Source: Coriobacteriales bacterium
Lineage (GTDB): Bacteria; Actinomycetota; Coriobacteriia; Coriobacteriales; JAEZZM01
Reading direction: 5' to 3'
NCBI GenBank assembly: GCA_029983705.1
Contig: JASBYZ010000092.1
Coordinates: forward strand, 1 to 5,897
DNA length: 5,897 nt
Positions within the stretch are counted from its first letter, which is position 1, and every line of letters starts with the position of its first letter. A model generated the notes under the pieces. It made no database searches and was not told where the DNA came from. It saw only the letters and a list, made by a program, of their open reading frames with translations. A program made the position numbers and the translations under genes. This document shows positions 4,734 to 5,897 of this stretch, one piece after another.

Positions 4734-5897
4734 ATGGCAAACGACGAAAAGAACAAGCGTAATCAGCGTAATCGCCCCTTGTATATTTATGTAGCAATTG
4801 CTGCGCTTATAATGATTGCGATACAAATATTTGTTGTTCCTCAAATTCAACAACATCAGGTAAAAGATGTTGGCTATAACGAATTTGTCACAATGATTGA
4901 GGACAAAAAGATCGACAAAGTTAAACTTGATACCCAGGCTCAGGCTATTACCTTTAGCACTCACCCTGATGAAAACAAACAATTTCAGGTGTTTAAAACT
5001 GGTATTTGGCCTAATGACACGGAGCTTATAAATAAACTTACTGAGTCAGGTGCAGAGTTCACAGCTACTATTCCGTCTCAATCAAGCCCAATGTTCTTTT
5101 TCATCTTAACCTTCCTATTACCAATTATGTTCATTATTGGTTTTGGAGTGTATCTCAACAAGAAACTTAGAGAGCGCATGGGTGATGACCCAACCATGAC
5201 CTTTGGCGGCGGTGGTATGGGCGGCTTTGGCAAGTCCGGAGCTAAAATTGTTGCTGATACAGACATAGACGTTACCTTTAATGATGTAGCAGGCCAAGAC
5301 GAGGCAAAAGACGCTCTCACTGAAATTGTTGACTTTCTACATGACCCATCACGCTATGAGGCAATTGGAGCTAAGCTTCCAAAAGGAGCGCTGCTTGTAG
5401 GACCTCCAGGAACCGGTAAAACCTTGCTTGCCCGTGCAGTTGCAGGTGAAGCCAAGGTTCCATTTTTCTCAATGTCAGGTTCTGAGTTTGTAGAAATGTT
5501 TGTAGGTAGAGGTGCTGCTAAAGTTCGTGACCTTTTTAAACAAGCTAACGAGAAGGCACCTTGTATCGTCTTTATCGATGAGATTGATACCATTGGTAAG
5601 CGCAGAGATACTACCCTCCAATCTAACGATGAGCGTGAGCAAACCTTAAACCAGCTCCTCACCGAGATGGACGGCTTTGATAACCACAAGGGTATTGTTG
5701 TGCTTGGCGCAACCAACCGTCCAGAAACTCTTGACCCAGCACTTTTAAGACCAGGACGTTTTGATAGACGTGTTCCAGTTGAGCTCCCTGATCTAGCTGG
5801 TAGAGAAGCAATCCTTGTCTTACACGCTCGTGAAGTAAAGATGCAAAAACCAATTGACTTTGGTCTATTTTTCTCATACCTAAATTTTCTTTGGCGT
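4734..5897 (+). CDS. ftsH: ATP-dependent zinc metalloprotease FtsH (5' part, cut by the window edge)
   Basis: Membrane-bound AAA+ protease that unfolds and degrades damaged or regulatory membrane and cytosolic proteins as a hexamer. Its 388 visible codons start at an ATG. They encode a short basic cytoplasmic tail, a first membrane segment (about residues 16-35), an extracytoplasmic region, a second membrane segment (about 118-140), and a Gly/Met-rich linker (FGGGGMGGFGKSGAK). The AAA+ module follows, with Walker A GPPGTGKT (223-230), pore loop MFVG (255-258), Walker B VFIDEID (279-285) and the second region of homology ATNRPETLDPALLRPGRFDR (326-345), which includes the arginine fingers. The remaining AAA+ helical part and the HEXXH zinc protease domain are not in the window. 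Residues from about 377 (5862 onward) read GLFFSYLNFLWR, unlike any FtsH, where a segment ending in SGADLAN is expected, although the frame stays open. The gene may therefore be disrupted or the sequence end faulty. Confidence 0.95.
   Translation, partial: MANDEKNKRNQRNRPLYIYVAIAALIMIAIQIFVVPQIQQHQVKDVGYNEFVTMIEDKKIDKVKLDTQAQAITFSTHPDENKQFQVFKTGIWPNDTELINKLTESGAEFTATIPSQSSPMFFFILTFLLPIMFIIGFGVYLNKKLRERMGDDPTMTFGGGGMGGFGKSGAKIVADTDIDVTFNDVAGQDEAKDALTEIVDFLHDPSRYEAIGAKLPKGALLVGPPGTGKTLLARAVAGEAKVPFFSMSGSEFVEMFVGRGAAKVRDLFKQANEKAPCIVFIDEIDTIGKRRDTTLQSNDEREQTLNQLLTEMDGFDNHKGIVVLGATNRPETLDPALLRPGRFDRRVPVELPDLAGREAILVLHAREVKMQKPIDFGLFFSYLNFLWR
5862..5897 (+). other. Non-homologous tail at the end of ftsH (possible junction or sequence artefact)
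   Basis: Up to the codons for KPIDF the translated sequence follows FtsH closely. The last 36 bases are T-rich and their translation bears no resemblance to the expected helical subdomain of the AAA+ module. The other two forward frames also give no FtsH-like residues, so a single base insertion or deletion does not restore it. An insertion, a recombination junction, a chimeric read or a low-quality contig end would all look like this; 36 bases are too few to tell them apart. Confidence 0.5.

Noticed and set aside
4680..4982. A 100-codon minus-strand reading frame over the ftsH start and promoter region
   Set aside because: It lies antisense to the clearly supported ftsH N-terminus, resembles no known protein and has no convincing ribosome binding site; it is a shadow frame.
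5354..5716. A 120-codon minus-strand frame opposite the AAA+ domain
   Set aside because: Long antisense frames opposite conserved AAA+ domains are common by-products of codon use. The translation is Ser/Pro-rich and low in information; ftsH on the plus strand is certain.
5659..5877. A 72-codon minus-strand frame starting MRKIDQ near the right edge, considered as a gene entering from an inserted element
   Set aside because: Almost all of it runs antisense to conserved ftsH sequence, so it cannot be an independent inserted gene. Only its first few codons fall in the unexplained tail.

Overview
The window holds two divergently arranged units. On the minus strand, positions 16-4545 carry five tightly packed genes of the anaerobic (early cobalt insertion) cobalamin pathway, read in the order cbiC, cbiD, cbiET (a fusion), cbiL, cbiF. 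On the plus strand, from position 4734 to the right edge, lies the 5' part of ftsH, the membrane-anchored AAA+ zinc protease. A 188-bp AT-rich divergent intergenic region (4546-4733) separates them and must hold the promoters of both units.

Organism (inference): base composition is moderately AT-rich. The FtsH N-terminal half, with its Gly/Met-rich linker, FVGRGAAKVRDLF, IDTIGKRRD and SNDEREQTLNQLL, reads like FtsH of anaerobic Coriobacteriia (the Atopobium/Olsenella/Eggerthella group) or, less likely, Clostridia. Use of the oxygen-independent Cbi enzymes fits an anaerobe. I cannot confirm the taxon without a database search.

How the genes work together: all five cbi products act on the corrin macrocycle between cobalt-precorrin-2 and cobyrinate. 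CbiL methylates C20, CbiF C11, CbiD C1, CbiT C15 (with C12 acetate decarboxylation) and CbiE C5. CbiC then moves the C11 methyl to C12 to give cobyrinate. Missing from the window are the C17 methylase CbiH, the lactone-opening CbiG, the reductase CbiJ, the chelatase (CbiK/CbiX) and the amidase CbiA. Some of these probably follow cbiF beyond the left edge, because no terminator follows cbiF in the 15 bases that remain. The genes abut or overlap (3-nt gap, 11-nt overlap, 5-nt gap, 0-nt gap), and the internal ribosome binding sites lie inside or across the preceding reading frame, so this is almost certainly one translationally coupled operon.

Odd points: (1) the ftsH frame stays open, but its protein stops resembling FtsH about 12 codons before the right edge, which suggests a rearrangement, an insertion or a bad sequence end. 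(2) CbiD lacks two histidines usual in a conserved C-terminal block. (3) The GDP motif of the tetrapyrrole methylase fold is altered in CbiL and in the CbiE domain. (4) I see no cobalamin riboswitch ahead of the operon. I found no CRISPR array, tRNA, rRNA or complete mobile element, and no new biological system that I can defend. This is mainly an ordinary biosynthetic operon beside a housekeeping gene.
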